From assembly GCF_000092285.1 (NCBI RefSeq), contig NC_014100.1:4526001-4590000 (forward strand): a stretch of 64,000 nt of DNA, in the 5' to 3' direction. The notes under the pieces were generated by a model, which was not told where the DNA came from, did not search any database, and saw nothing but the letters and a program-made list of their open reading frames with translations. This stretch comes from Caulobacter segnis ATCC 21756 (GTDB lineage Bacteria > Pseudomonadota > Alphaproteobacteria > Caulobacterales > Caulobacteraceae). This document shows positions 25,363-34,954 of this stretch, piece by piece; position 1 is the first letter of the stretch; each line of letters begins with the position of its first letter. Position numbers and translations under genes: made by a program.

Positions 25363-26256
25363 CTAGCGGCTGGCCGCCTGGTATTCGGCCTCCCACCAGC
25401 CCAGCAATCCCCTCTCTCCCATGATGGAGAAGAAGCGTTTCAGGATCTGGCCGTGGCGCTCGGCGAACTGCCGCCAGACCGGCGTCTCGAGAAGCTCGGG
25501 CGTGATCAGGTAGCCTCGGGGGGTCTTGAGGCAGAGACCCGCCTCGGCGAGCCGCAGCGCATTTCGCCGCACGGTCTCGAACGGCAGGCCCAGGGACCGC
25601 GACAACGACGAGGCCGAGACGGGCTTTCCCGCGCCAGGCTGCGTCGCATGGCTCGCGCGCAGAATCGAAAACAACAGGACGATGGCGAAGGGTTCGTGAA
25701 CGATGGGTAGGAGCATCTCGACCAGCCGCAGGAAGTGATCCCCCCAGAGCCGCATCGTGTAGCGATGGGGAAACTCCCCATCGCCGGCCTCCTGGTCGGG
25801 CGCGCCCAGCGCGCCTAGGCGCCTGAAGGCGCCGTAGAGATCGCCGATCGCCTGACAGGTCGCTTCAGCGGTCGCGATGTAGGCAGGCGTCTCCGTGATG
25901 CTCTTGGGCATGAGGACGCCGGCGTCCGTCTGGGTCAGAAAGCCGGCCTCCACCATCGAGGCCACTCGCCGCCGGGCGGTCTCCTGAGGAACGCCGAGCG
26001 ACATGGCGATGGAACGGACCCGCACGGGCCGGCGCAGTTCGTCCGGCGGCGAAGCGCTCAACGCGGCGTAGGTTTTCTGGAACGCCAGGTTGCGAGCCAT
26101 GTGCGCCAGGTTGGCTTGGCCGATGGCGAGCGCCAGGAGCGTGTCGAGCGCCGAGCGATAGGTCCCGCGAAGGAATCCGCTGGAGATCAACTCAGCCGAA
26201 AACGCCAGGCAAAGTTGTTCGACGGCCCTGTCCGTGCTCGAGACAGACGACGTCAT
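25363..26256 (-). CDS. Transcriptional regulator with two winged-helix motifs
   Basis: A 297-aa protein from ATG 26256, preceded by GGGAGCGAGGA. It has two internal copies of a winged-helix pattern: RVRSIAMSLGVPQETARRRV...AGFLTQTDAGVL at about 95-135, and SASSLSRSLGLPFETVRRNA...AGLCLKTPRGYL at about 225-260. Each HTH is followed by the hairpin wing. The helical stretches between and before them may dimerise or bind a ligand. I do not recognise a named family; it recalls a duplicated MarR/IclR-type DNA-binding domain. It separates coaBC from dut, which are adjacent in many bacteria, and points the other way. Confidence 0.72.
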   Translation of the reverse strand: MTSSVSSTDRAVEQLCLAFSAELISSGFLRGTYRSALDTLLALAIGQANLAHMARNLAFQKTYAALSASPPDELRRPVRVRSIAMSLGVPQETARRRVASMVEAGFLTQTDAGVLMPKSITETPAYIATAEATCQAIGDLYGAFRRLGALGAPDQEAGDGEFPHRYTMRLWGDHFLRLVEMLLPIVHEPFAIVLLFSILRASHATQPGAGKPVSASSLSRSLGLPFETVRRNALRLAEAGLCLKTPRGYLITPELLETPVWRQFAERHGQILKRFFSIMGERGLLGWWEAEYQAASR

Positions 26257-26556
26257 GTCCTCGCTCCCTCGCGAAGGCTCCGCCCCAATCGTTTGCACAC
26301 AACAGCCCCCCATATCGAACCGCGCCCCGCGAACGTCTAGTCTCCGCGTTTGGCGAACGAAATTGAAGGGCGTCGAGACCTGGGCCTGTTCACAATTCTT
26401 ACGCGGAAAGCGGCGCCCGCGGGGACAGGGCCGCCATGAATTGGGCGCTTCACCGCCGCCACGCCTCCTCACCAGGGGGACGCACAAGGGCCAGCCCCTG
26501 GCCCCGCCCCCCGCAAATCAGCTAAAGCCGGCCTGTCTCCAGAACAGGAACTCTAC
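26257..26556. other. Intergenic region between regulator and dut
   Basis: About 300 bp that must hold the divergent promoters of the regulator (minus) and dut (plus). A frame reads through on the minus strand to 26487 but has no similarity or start signal. I see no strong palindrome, repeat or RNA gene. Confidence 0.4.
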
Positions 26557-27027
26557 ATGTCCGCCCTTCCCGCCGGTCTCGTCATCCGCTTCAAGCGCTG
26601 GGAAGGCAACGCCGACCTGCCGGTTCCGACCTACGCCACGGCCGGCGCGGCGGGGTTCGATCTGCGGGCCGCCGTGCCGGAGGCTGAGCCGATCGTCCTG
26701 AAGCCCGGCGCACGGTGCATGGCGCCGACCGGCTTCTCGGTGGCGGTCCCCGATGGCTGGGAAATGCAGGTGCGGCCGCGCTCGGGCCTCGCCTTCAAGA
26801 ACGGCGTCACCGTGGTCAACGCGCCGGGCACCGTCGATAGCGACTATCGCGGCCAGGTCTGCGTGCTGCTGATCAATCTGGGCGAGGAAGACTTCACGAT
26901 CCGTCGGGGCGACCGCATCGCCCAGGGCGTCATCGCCGCGGCTCCGCAATGGCCGCTGGTCGAGGTCGAGGACCTGGACGAGACCGACCGCGGCGCCGGC
27001 GGCTTCGGGTCGACCGGATCGAAATAG
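26557..27027 (+). CDS. dut: dUTP diphosphatase
   Basis: Trimeric dUTPase of 156 aa, which keeps uracil out of DNA and makes dUMP. All five motifs are present: [10 protein letters not shown] (I), RPRSGLAFK (II), [14 protein letters not shown] (III, with the catalytic Asp in TVDSDY), GDRIAQGVI (IV) and the C-terminal lid [10 protein letters not shown] (V). The ribosome site AGGAA lies before the ATG. Its stop is one base before the stop of a convergent 47-aa membrane protein gene. Confidence 0.96.
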   Translation: MSALPAGLVIRFKRWEGNADLPVPTYATAGAAGFDLRAAVPEAEPIVLKPGARCMAPTGFSVAVPDGWEMQVRPRSGLAFKNGVTVVNAPGTVDSDYRGQVCVLLINLGEEDFTIRRGDRIAQGVIAAAPQWPLVEVEDLDETDRGAGGFGSTGSK

Positions 27028-27028
27028 G

Positions 27029-27172
27029 CTATAGCCGCCCGGTCGTCTGGGCCGCCTTGATCGCGACCGCCAGATAGCCGCCGAACCCGGCCGCGAAGGC
27101 CGCCGCGGCGAGCCATAAGGTCGGCCGCAACATATCGAGCGGGGACTGGCCCTTCGAAGATGGTGGCGTCAT
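27029..27172 (-). CDS. 47-aa single-pass membrane protein
   Basis: A short minus-strand frame from ATG 27172. It begins MTPPSSKGQSPLDMLRP, continues with one hydrophobic segment (LWLAAAAFAAGFGGYLAVAI) and ends KAAQTTGRL. A strong ribosome site, GGGAGG, stands 6 bp before the ATG, and the stop falls 1 bp from the dut stop, as expected for a real convergent pair. I recognise no family. Confidence 0.62.
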   Translation of the reverse strand: MTPPSSKGQSPLDMLRPTLWLAAAAFAAGFGGYLAVAIKAAQTTGRL

Positions 27173-27525
27173 CGGAACCTCCCATGACGCTTAACGGACG
27201 TCGCCCAGAACGGTTGCGGCTCATCGCGACGCCCAAGCGGCGGCGGCGATGGGGCGCGAGAACGCGCCTCGGAAAATCTCAAAGTCAATATTCCAGACTA
27301 GTTAGATAGTCTCTATACGGATTGTATTGAAAGGAGACTACTTTCACGCGTCGCATTCTGCGTCAAAATGTCGCTCGAAGATATGAATTCTCCAGTCTAC
27401 TCACGCTCTACAGCGATTCATCCATCGAAGACTCCGGTTATCCCACTAAATCCCGAAACTCAGTGCGGGTTTATTAACCCTGATAGGCGGTGATGTCGGC
27501 CGATTGCGGGATCGGGATAGGACCC
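27173..27525. promoter_or_regulatory. AT-rich leader of the chemoreceptor gene
   Basis: About 350 bp with no coding frame. From about 27270 to 27480 the AT content is far above the surroundings, including runs such as TTAGATAGTCTCTATACGG and GGTTTATTAACCCTGATA. Several promoter-like AT blocks are visible, but no clear sigma-54 or CtrA pair. The long leader suggests regulated expression of the downstream MCP. Confidence 0.45.
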
Positions 27526-29328
27526 ATGTCTAATTTGAAAGTTGCGCACAAGCTGCTGTTGGCGTTCGCGGTTCTAGTTCTGGGCGTCGTCGCCGCCGGA
27601 GCGGTCGTCGCGGTCGGCCTGACCTCGATTCAGCGGATCACCGATCTGAACGCCCACAGCTACGCCTATGTCGCCGCGATCACGGATACGACGGCCGCGC
27701 TTGTCGAGGAGCAGAACGCGGTGCGGGGCTATGTCGCCAGCCTGGACGCGTCGTTCCTGAAGAAGCGCAAGAAGTACGAAGGCGAGTACAAGAAGGCCTA
27801 CGAGCGCCTCGTCGCCGGCGTCGAGAGCCCCGATGAAAAGGTCCGCGTCGAGAAATTGGCGGCCGCGGTCGCCGTTTTCGAAACCGAGATCGCCAAGCAG
27901 ATCTCGGACGTCGAAAATCCGGCCACCGTCGAGATCGCGCGGCTCGAAATCGCCAAGACGGGCCGCCTGACCAACATCCGCAAGGTGTTGGAGGAGATGT
28001 CCAAGGTCGAGACCCAGCAACTGGCCGCCCGGAGGGCCGAACAGGACAAGGCCTTCACGACCGCTCTGGTCACCCTGGCCGTCGCCGGCGCCCTGGCCGT
28101 GGGCACGGCCGGCCTGATGGGCTGGCTGCTGTCGAACGCGATCGCGACGCCGGTCACCGCCATGACGGCGGCCATGCGCCGCCTGGCCGGCGGCGACAAC
28201 ACGGTGGACGTGCCCGCCGTGGGTCGCAAGGACGAGATCGGCGGCATGGCCGCCGCCGTCCTGACCTTCAAGGAAGCGGCCATCGAGAAGATTCGGCTGG
28301 AAGGCCTGGCGGCCGAGCAGCGCGCGGAAGCCGAGCGCGTCCGGCAGGCCGGGGAGGCCGAACGCGCGGCCAACGCGCGCGAACAGGCGACCGTCGTCGC
28401 CCAGGTCGGCGAGGGCCTGGAGGCGCTGGCCGGAGGCGACTTGACCTTCCGCCTGCGCGAGACCTTCCCCGACGCCTATCGCAAGCTCCAGGCCGACTAC
28501 AATGCGGCCATGGATCAGCTGGCCCAGACCATGGGCGTGATCAACGGCGTGGTCGGCGGCATCCAGGCCGGCTCTTCCGAGATCAGCCATGCCGCCGACA
28601 ACCTGTCGCGGCGCACCGAGCAGCAGGCCGCCAGCCTGGAAGAGACCGCCGCCGCCCTGGACGAGATCACCGCCACCGTGCGCAGGACCGCCGAGGGGGC
28701 GAGCAGCGCCCGCCGCACGGTCGACAACGCGCGCAAGGACGCCGAGAGCGGCGGCGACATCGTCGATCGGGCCGTGGCCGCCATGGGCCAGATCGAGTCC
28801 AGCTCGCGCGAGATCGGGGCCATTATCGGCGTCATCGACGAAATCGCCTTCCAGACCAACCTGCTGGCCCTTAACGCCGGGGTGGAAGCGGCGCGGGCGG
28901 GCGAGGCGGGCAAGGGCTTCGCGGTGGTGGCGCAGGAGGTCCGCGCGCTCGCCCAGCGGTCGGCGGAGGCCGCCAAGGAGATCAAGACCCTGATCTCGAC
29001 CTCGACCCAGCAGGTCGACGAGGGGGTGAACCTGGTCGGCGAGACGGGCGAGGCCCTGCGGCGCATCATCTCGGGCGTCCAGGACATGAACCGGATCGTC
29101 GCCGAGATCGCCGCGTCGGCCAACGAACAGTCGACGGGCCTTCAGCAGGTCAACACGGCCGTGAACCAGATGGATCAGGCCACCCAGCAGAACGCCGCGA
29201 TGGTCGAGGAGAGCACCGCCGCCAGCCACACCTTGTCCAACGAGGCGCGCGAACTGGGCCGGCTGGTGCAGCGTTTCCGCCTCGCGGAGGGCGGTGGCGC
29301 GCAAGACCGGGGACGCCGCGCGGCCTGA
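27526..29328 (+). CDS. Methyl-accepting chemotaxis protein
   Basis: A 600-aa membrane chemoreceptor from ATG 27526 (MSNLKVAHKLLLAFAVLVLG). TM1 is at 10-32. The periplasmic domain of about 150 residues is helical and fits a four-helix-bundle ligand domain. TM2 is at about 187-210 (LVTLAVAGALAVGTAGLMGW), followed by HAMP (ATPVTAMTAAMRRLAGGDN). The signalling tip contains IDEIAFQTNLLALNAGVEAA and GFAVVAQEVRALAQRSAEAA. Methylation helices flank it. No C-terminal CheR-tethering pentapeptide is seen. No che genes lie nearby, so it is an orphan receptor. The ligand is unknown. Confidence 0.94.
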   Translation: MSNLKVAHKLLLAFAVLVLGVVAAGAVVAVGLTSIQRITDLNAHSYAYVAAITDTTAALVEEQNAVRGYVASLDASFLKKRKKYEGEYKKAYERLVAGVESPDEKVRVEKLAAAVAVFETEIAKQISDVENPATVEIARLEIAKTGRLTNIRKVLEEMSKVETQQLAARRAEQDKAFTTALVTLAVAGALAVGTAGLMGWLLSNAIATPVTAMTAAMRRLAGGDNTVDVPAVGRKDEIGGMAAAVLTFKEAAIEKIRLEGLAAEQRAEAERVRQAGEAERAANAREQATVVAQVGEGLEALAGGDLTFRLRETFPDAYRKLQADYNAAMDQLAQTMGVINGVVGGIQAGSSEISHAADNLSRRTEQQAASLEETAAALDEITATVRRTAEGASSARRTVDNARKDAESGGDIVDRAVAAMGQIESSSREIGAIIGVIDEIAFQTNLLALNAGVEAARAGEAGKGFAVVAQEVRALAQRSAEAAKEIKTLISTSTQQVDEGVNLVGETGEALRRIISGVQDMNRIVAEIAASANEQSTGLQQVNTAVNQMDQATQQNAAMVEESTAASHTLSNEARELGRLVQRFRLAEGGGAQDRGRRAA

Positions 29329-29449
29329 CCGAAAAAACTTCTTCCAGCGTTCATTGATTTCTGGACGGGTGCGTCCATTTATCCCTTGCCCCGCGCGCCG
29401 GGCCGAAATATCCGGCGCGCCTGAGCCTTCTCGACAGGGATCTGGACGC

Positions 29450-30553
29450 ATGGCGACGCCGCAAAACAAGAAGCTTGTCCCGATGATCGTCGGCGGGATC
29501 GTCGGGATCGCCGTCGTGGTCGGCGGGACCCTGTGGTTCCTCGACAAACAGCGCTTCGAAAGCACCGACAACGCCTTCGTCCAGGCCGATACGGTGCAGA
29601 TCAGCCCGCAGGTCTCCGGCTATGTGGCCGAGGTGCTGGTCGCCGACAACCAGCGGGTCGAGGCCGGCCAGGTGCTGGCCAAGATCGATCCGTCGACCTT
29701 CCAGGCCATCGTCGACCAGGCGATCGCCAACGCCAACGCCGCCGACGCGGCCGTCCGCGCCATCGACGACAAGAACAGCCTCGAACAGGCGATGATCGCC
29801 CAGCGCGCGGCCGGCGTGACCAGCGCCCGGGCCGACGCGGGCCGGGCCACGGCCGATCTCGAGCGCTACAACGCCCTGGCCGCCCAAGGCTGGGTGTCGC
29901 AACAGAAGGTCCAGACCGAGCGCGCCGCCGCCACCCAGACCGCCGCCAGCGTGGCCAGCGCCCAGGCCGCGCTGGAGGCCGAACGCCGCGCCGCCCAGTC
30001 GCTGGGCTCGGCCAAGGACCAGGCGATCGCCCAGGCCGCCGCCGCCCACGCCGCCGTCGAACAGGCCAAGCTGAACCTGGAGCGCACCGTGATCCGCGCG
30101 CCCGCCGCCGGCGTTGTCGGCGCCCGCTCGGTTCGCCCGGGCCAGCTGGTCCAGCCGGGCGTGGCCCTGATGTCGGTCGTTCCGCTGGGCCAGGCCTATG
30201 TCGTCGCCAACTTCAAGGAGACCCAGGTCGCGCGGATCCGCGTCGGCCAGCCGGTCGAGATCAAGGCCGACGCCTTCGGCAAGGAGAAGATCGTCGGCAA
30301 GATCGACAGCTTCGCCCCCGCGACCGGCCAGGAGTTCGCCCTGATCCCCGTCGAGAACGCGGTCGGCAACTTCACCAAGATCACCCAGCGCCTGCCGGTG
30401 AAGATCGCCGTCGACCGCAGCCAGCTGGGCGCGGCCCTGCGTCCGGGTCTCTCGGTCGAGGTCAAGGTCGACGTGCGCGACCGCTCGGGGCCCTCGTTCG
30501 CCGAGGCGGGCCAGGCCACGCCGCAGGTCGCCCGCCAGGGCGTGGCCCGCTAG
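29450..30553 (+). CDS. HlyD/EmrA-family membrane fusion protein
   Basis: A 367-aa periplasmic adaptor of an efflux pump. The N-terminal TM anchor is VPMIVGGIVGIAVVVGGTLW. The lipoyl half-motif (VQISPQVSGYVAEVLVADNQ, VEAGQVLAKIDPSTF) follows, then a long coiled-coil hairpin from about 85 to 190, and the second half-motif VIRAPAAGVVGARSVRPGQL. The beta-barrel part has VVANFKETQVARIRVGQPVE. It is 14 bp before the MFS pump gene. A longer frame runs upstream from 29294, but ATG 29450 begins the conserved part. Together with the pump and TetR gene it forms an EmrAB-type operon. Confidence 0.93.
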   Translation: MATPQNKKLVPMIVGGIVGIAVVVGGTLWFLDKQRFESTDNAFVQADTVQISPQVSGYVAEVLVADNQRVEAGQVLAKIDPSTFQAIVDQAIANANAADAAVRAIDDKNSLEQAMIAQRAAGVTSARADAGRATADLERYNALAAQGWVSQQKVQTERAAATQTAASVASAQAALEAERRAAQSLGSAKDQAIAQAAAAHAAVEQAKLNLERTVIRAPAAGVVGARSVRPGQLVQPGVALMSVVPLGQAYVVANFKETQVARIRVGQPVEIKADAFGKEKIVGKIDSFAPATGQEFALIPVENAVGNFTKITQRLPVKIAVDRSQLGAALRPGLSVEVKVDVRDRSGPSFAEAGQATPQVARQGVAR

Positions 30554-30567
30554 CCGGCGGACGCGTC

Positions 30568-32160
30568 ATGACCGACGCCGCCCTCCCCGCCTCGGGCGCC
30601 GCCCAGGCTCCGGCCAAGCCCGAGGTGAACTGGACCAAGCTGTTCCTCGGCTTCGGCGCGATGGTGATCGGCCAGTTCATGGCCATCCTGGACATCCAGA
30701 TCGTCGCGGCCTCGCTGCCGCAGATCCAGGCCGGCGTCGGCGCCAGCACCGATCAGATCAGCTGGATCCAGACCGCCTATCTGATCCCCGAGGTCGTGAT
30801 GATCCCGCTGTCGGGATATCTGTCGCGGCTGTGGGGCACCCAGCGCCTGTACCTGGCCTCCTGCACCGGCTTCATCGTCATGAGCGTGCTGACGGGTCTT
30901 AGCTCGTCGATCGACATGATGATCCTGACGCGGGCGCTGCAGGGCTTCATCGGCGGAGCGATGATCCCGACGGTGTTCGCCGTGGCCTTCACCGCCTTTC
31001 CGCCGGAGCGCCGGATCACCGCCAGCGTGATCATGGGCCTGATCGTCACCCTGGCCCCGACCGTCGGCCCGACCCTGGGCGGCCATCTGACCGAGGCCCT
31101 GTCCTGGCGCTGGCTGTTCTTCATCAACGTGCCGACCGGCCTTATCGTGCTGTTTGGCGTGGCGCGCTGGGGCGACTTCGACAAGGGCGACCCCAGCCTG
31201 GCCAAGGGCTTCGACTGGTTCGGCCTGGCCGTCATGGCGGTCTTCCTGATGAGCATGCAGTACGTGCTGGAGGAAGGCGCCAAGGACGACTGGTTCGACG
31301 ACACCGCCATCCTGTGGCTGACGGTCACCGCCGTCATCGGCGGGTCGCTCTTCATCTGGCGGCAGCTGACCTACAAGAACCCGATCGTCGAGCTTCGAGC
31401 CTTCTCGAACCGCAATTTCACGGTCGGCGTCCTGATGACCGCGGTTTCGGGGGCCAGCCTGTTCGGCGGCACCTTCCTGCTGCCGCAGTTTCTGGGCCGG
31501 GTGCGGCACTATTCGGCGTCGGAGGTCGGCACCACCATGGTCGTGTCGGGCCTGTCGATGTTCCTGACCGGACCGATCGCCGGACGCCTGGTGCGAAAGA
31601 CCGATCCGCGCGTGCCGATGTGCCTGGGCTTCCTGCTGGCCGGCTGGGGCATGTACATGGCCCATGGCGTGACCAAGGACTGGGGCTTCTGGGAATTCGC
31701 CGGGGTCCAGGCCTGCCGGGGCGTGGGCGTGATGATCGCCATGATCGCCACCCAGCAGGTCACGATGAGCACCCTGCCGCCGCACATGGTCAAGAACGCC
31801 TCAGGCCTGGTCAATCTGGCCCGCAACACCGGCGGCGCCGTTGGCCTGGCCCTGCTGGCCACCTCGATCACCCAGCAGACGGCGCTCTACTACGACGACA
31901 TGACCTCGAAGGTGACCCAGGGCGGGCCGACGGCCAGCATGATGGCGGGCCTGACCGAGCGCATGATGCAGCTGGGCGTCGCCGATCCCGCCGGCGCGGC
32001 CCGCAAGGCCATCGGCGGCATGATGGAGCAGCAGGCCACCGTGATGGCGTTCGGCGACAGCTTCACCCTGCTGGCGATCGGCTGCTTCCTGGCCGCCTTC
32101 GTCTCGCTGCTGGCCACCCCCGCCAAGGGCGCGCCGCCCCCGCCGTCGGACGCCCACTGA
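30568..32160 (+). CDS. EmrB/QacA-family drug efflux MFS transporter
   Basis: A 530-aa inner-membrane antiporter of the DHA2 family with about 14 predicted helices. TM1 carries the motif MAILDIQIVAASLPQIQAGV, where DIQIV matches the EmrB motif D1. The loop after TM2 has GYLSRLWGTQRLYLAS (motif A), and the motif C region has GLIVTLAPTVGPTLGGHLTE. It works with the upstream EmrA-like adaptor to export hydrophobic compounds through an outer-membrane TolC-type channel, which is not encoded here. The start is ATG 30568, 14 bp after the adaptor stop. Confidence 0.94.
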   Translation: MTDAALPASGAAQAPAKPEVNWTKLFLGFGAMVIGQFMAILDIQIVAASLPQIQAGVGASTDQISWIQTAYLIPEVVMIPLSGYLSRLWGTQRLYLASCTGFIVMSVLTGLSSSIDMMILTRALQGFIGGAMIPTVFAVAFTAFPPERRITASVIMGLIVTLAPTVGPTLGGHLTEALSWRWLFFINVPTGLIVLFGVARWGDFDKGDPSLAKGFDWFGLAVMAVFLMSMQYVLEEGAKDDWFDDTAILWLTVTAVIGGSLFIWRQLTYKNPIVELRAFSNRNFTVGVLMTAVSGASLFGGTFLLPQFLGRVRHYSASEVGTTMVVSGLSMFLTGPIAGRLVRKTDPRVPMCLGFLLAGWGMYMAHGVTKDWGFWEFAGVQACRGVGVMIAMIATQQVTMSTLPPHMVKNASGLVNLARNTGGAVGLALLATSITQQTALYYDDMTSKVTQGGPTASMMAGLTERMMQLGVADPAGAARKAIGGMMEQQATVMAFGDSFTLLAIGCFLAAFVSLLATPAKGAPPPPSDAH

Positions 32161-32768
32161 TGCCGCGCGTCCCCGGACAGATCGACGTCGCCAAGACCGA
32201 GGCCATTCTCGACGCCGCCGTCGAGGTGATCGGCCAGCGGGGCCTGGCCGCGCCCATGGAAGCCATCGCCAAGCGGGCGGGGGTCTCCAAGCAGACGGTC
32301 TACAATCACTACGGCTCCAAGGCCGAGCTGATGCGCGCCCTGATGCAGCGCCGGGTGGAGCGGGTCACCGCGCCCCTGCGCGGCCAGGCGGCCGTCGACA
32401 ATCCGACCGCGGCGCTGGAGGCCTACGCCCTCTCCCTGCTGGAGACGGTGATCATCAACAAGAGCTATTCGATGTTGCGGGTGGTGATGATGGGCGCGGG
32501 TGAGATGCCCGACGTCGCCCAGGAAGTCTACGAGGCGGGCCCCCTGAGCGCTCGGCGCGAGCTCGCGGCGTTTCTGCGGACCGAGACCGAGCTGGGCCGG
32601 ATGAAGGTCGAGGACTGCGATCAGGCGGCGGAGTTCTTCTCCGGCATGATCATGGGCCAAAGCCAGATGCGCTCGCTGTTGCGGCTGCCTTCGGACAAGA
32701 CGCCCGAGGAGTTCGGCCGCTTCGCGCGGGAAGCGGCCGAACGGTTCATGCGGGCCTACGCGCCTTAA
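32160..32768 (+). CDS. TetR-family regulator of the efflux operon
   Basis: A 202-aa TetR protein. Its ATG overlaps the pump's stop (TGATG at 32158-32162), so it is the third gene of the operon. The HTH is at about 30-52 (APMEAIAKRAGVSKQTVYNH, then YGSKAELM). The C-terminal domain AEFFSGMIMGQSQMRSLLRL matches the AcrR-type ligand-binding region. Being inside the operon it probably controls its own transcription and the pump through a promoter before 29450. The inducer is unknown. Confidence 0.9.
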   Translation: MPRVPGQIDVAKTEAILDAAVEVIGQRGLAAPMEAIAKRAGVSKQTVYNHYGSKAELMRALMQRRVERVTAPLRGQAAVDNPTAALEAYALSLLETVIINKSYSMLRVVMMGAGEMPDVAQEVYEAGPLSARRELAAFLRTETELGRMKVEDCDQAAEFFSGMIMGQSQMRSLLRLPSDKTPEEFGRFAREAAERFMRAYAP

Positions 32769-32773
32769 AGGGC

Positions 32774-33589
32774 TTACGCCTCTTCCTGGTCGGGCATGCC
32801 CATCATGTGGAAGCCGGCGTCGACGTGGACCACTTCGCCCGTGGTCGACTTGCCGAGGTCCGAAGCCAGCCACAGGGCGCAGCCGGCGACGCCTTCCATC
32901 GAGGTGTCTTCCTTCATCGCCGAGAACGCGCGGCCCTGGGCGATCATGCTGCGGCCGCCCGAGATGCCGGCCAGGGCCAGGGTGCGCATGGCGCCGGCCG
33001 AGATGGCGTTGGCGCGGATGCCCTTGGGACCGAGGTCGCGGGCGATGTAGCGCGTCGAGGCTTCCAGCGCCGCCTTGGCCACGCCCATGGTGTTGTAGTT
33101 CGGGATGGTCCGCTCAGACCCCAGATAGGTCATGGTGATCAGCGAACCGCCGTTCGGCATCAGCTTGGAGGCGCGCTTGGCCACGTCCACGAAGCTGAAG
33201 GCCGAGATGTTCATGGCCATCAGGAAGCCCTCGCGGGTCGTGTTGTCCACGAACGAGCCCTTCAGCTCGTTCTTGTTGGCGAAGGCCACCGAGTGGACGA
33301 CGAAGTCCAGCGTGCCGAACTCCTTCTCGATCGTGGCGAAGGCCGCGTCCATCGAGGCGTCGTCGGTGACGTCGGCCGGGATCATCGTCTTGACGCCGAT
33401 GCTCTCGGCCAGCGGGCGCACGCGGCGCTCCAGCTCTTCGCCCTGATAGGTGAAGGCCATCTCGGCGCCCTGGGCGGCCAGCTGGCTGGCGATGCCCCAG
33501 GCGATCGAGTTGTGGTTGGCCACGCCCATGACGAGGCCCTTCTTGCCCCGCATCAGCTCGCCCTTGGGGAACGCGTAATCGTCGGCCAT
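32774..33589 (-). CDS. fabI: Enoyl-ACP reductase (NADH)
   Basis: FabI of 271 aa from ATG 33589, which reduces trans-2-enoyl-ACP in fatty-acid elongation. The nucleotide motif KGLVMGVANHNSIAWGIASQ is typical of FabI in place of GxxxGxG. The catalytic Tyr/Lys pair is in SERTIPNYNTMGVAKAALEA, and the cofactor end is ISGGRSMIAQG. Downstream end VDAGFHMMGMP is conserved. It follows fabA and fabB in the same direction (78 bp after fabB). A TTG 21 bp upstream is possible but less likely. Confidence 0.95.
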   Translation of the reverse strand: MADDYAFPKGELMRGKKGLVMGVANHNSIAWGIASQLAAQGAEMAFTYQGEELERRVRPLAESIGVKTMIPADVTDDASMDAAFATIEKEFGTLDFVVHSVAFANKNELKGSFVDNTTREGFLMAMNISAFSFVDVAKRASKLMPNGGSLITMTYLGSERTIPNYNTMGVAKAALEASTRYIARDLGPKGIRANAISAGAMRTLALAGISGGRSMIAQGRAFSAMKEDTSMEGVAGCALWLASDLGKSTTGEVVHVDAGFHMMGMPDQEEA

Positions 33590-33666
33590 GTGTCGGGCCC
33601 TCTTTGGCAAATCGTTGAGCGCTGGTTAGCAGGGCTGGCCGTTGGGCGGAACCCTGCCGCTCAATC

Positions 33667-34878
33667 CTAGACCTTCCCGAAGATCAGCGTGCCGTTGGTG
33701 CCGCCAAAGCCGAAGCTGTTGGACATCACCGTCTCGAGCGGCTTGTCGACGCGCTGGCGCAGGATCGGCAGGTCGGCGAACTCGGGATCCAGCTCCTCGA
33801 TGTGGGCGCTCTCGGCGGCGAAGCCGTTGTCGAGCATTAGGATCGAGTAGATGGCCTCCTGCGCGCCTGCCGCGCCCAGGCTGTGGCCGGTCAGGGACTT
33901 GGTCGACGAGATCATCGGCGGCTTGTCGCCGAACACCTCGCGCACCGCGCCCATCTCCTTGCTGTCGCCGACCGGCGTCGAGGTGCCGTGCGGGTTCAGA
34001 TAATCGATCGCGCGGTTTCCCGCGTCGGCCATGGCCAGCTTCATGCAGCGCGCCGCGCCCTCGCCCGAGGGGGCGACCATGTCGTAGCCGTCGGAATTGG
34101 CGGCGTAGCCGACCAGCTCCCCGTAGATCTTGGCGCCGCGCGCCTTGGCGCGCTCGTACTCTTCCAGCACCACGATCCCGGCGCCGCCGGCGATCACGAA
34201 GCCGTCGCGGGCCTTGTCATAGGCGCGGCTGGCCACGGCCGGACGGTCGTTGAAGTTGCTGCTCATGGCGCCCATGGCGTCGAACAGGTTCGACAAGGTC
34301 CAGTCCAGCTCCTCGCAGCCGCCGGCGAAGACGACGTCCTGCTTGCCCATCTGGATCTGCTCGGCGGCCGCGCCGATGCAGTGGGCGCTGGTCGCGCAGG
34401 CCGAGCTGATTGAATAGTTGATGCCGCGGATCTTGAACCAGGTCGACAGCACGGCCGACGGGCCCGAGCTCATGGCCTTGGGCACGGCGAACGGACCGAT
34501 CCGCTTGGGACCCTTTTCCTTGGTCGTGGCCGCGGCCTCGACGATGACGCGGGTCGAGGGACCGCCCGAGCCGACGATCAGACCGGTGCGTTCGTGGCTG
34601 ATCTCGCCCTCGGTCAGGCCCGAGTCGGCGATCGCCTGCTCCATGGCGATGTGGGCATAGGCGGTGCCGGGCGCGAGGAAGCGCGCCGCGCGGCGGTCGA
34701 CCAGCGGCTCCCACTCGATCTGAGGCGCGGCATGGACCTGGCAGCGGAAACCCAGCTCGGCGTATTCCGGCGCGGCGACAACGCCGGATTTGGCCTCACG
34801 CAGGGAGGCCAGCACCTCATTGGCGTTGTTGCCGATGGACGAGACGATCCCCAGTCCGGTGACGACGACGCGACGCAT
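33667..34878 (-). CDS. fabB: Beta-ketoacyl-ACP synthase I
   Basis: Condensing enzyme of 403 aa, needed with FabA for unsaturated fatty acids. The active-site Cys is in [15 protein letters not shown] (residue about 162), and the two His are in [15 protein letters not shown] and [14 protein letters not shown]. The Lys in [11 protein letters not shown] completes the site. The C-terminal [14 protein letters not shown] is conserved. It lies 76 bp after fabA, and the fabA-fabB-fabI order is characteristic of alphaproteobacteria. Confidence 0.95.
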   Translation of the reverse strand: MRRVVVTGLGIVSSIGNNANEVLASLREAKSGVVAAPEYAELGFRCQVHAAPQIEWEPLVDRRAARFLAPGTAYAHIAMEQAIADSGLTEGEISHERTGLIVGSGGPSTRVIVEAAATTKEKGPKRIGPFAVPKAMSSGPSAVLSTWFKIRGINYSISSACATSAHCIGAAAEQIQMGKQDVVFAGGCEELDWTLSNLFDAMGAMSSNFNDRPAVASRAYDKARDGFVIAGGAGIVVLEEYERAKARGAKIYGELVGYAANSDGYDMVAPSGEGAARCMKLAMADAGNRAIDYLNPHGTSTPVGDSKEMGAVREVFGDKPPMISSTKSLTGHSLGAAGAQEAIYSILMLDNGFAAESAHIEELDPEFADLPILRQRVDKPLETVMSNSFGFGGTNGTLIFGKV

Positions 34879-34954
34879 TCTGTAAATCCTCTTCTCCCCC
34901 TCCGATCCGTCAGGGGCCGGTTCTATCGCTAAACGACCGGTCTCGACTAACGGA

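Noticed and set aside
27574-29571. A 665-codon frame antisense to the chemoreceptor gene
   Set aside because: It mirrors the MCP codons (His/Gly/Asp-rich shadow), lacks a start signal and crosses the next gene's leader.
29533-30567. Long upstream extension of the MFS pump frame
   Set aside because: The first 345 residues are an Arg/Gly/Pro-rich shadow of the EmrA-like gene; the real start is the ATG at 30568.
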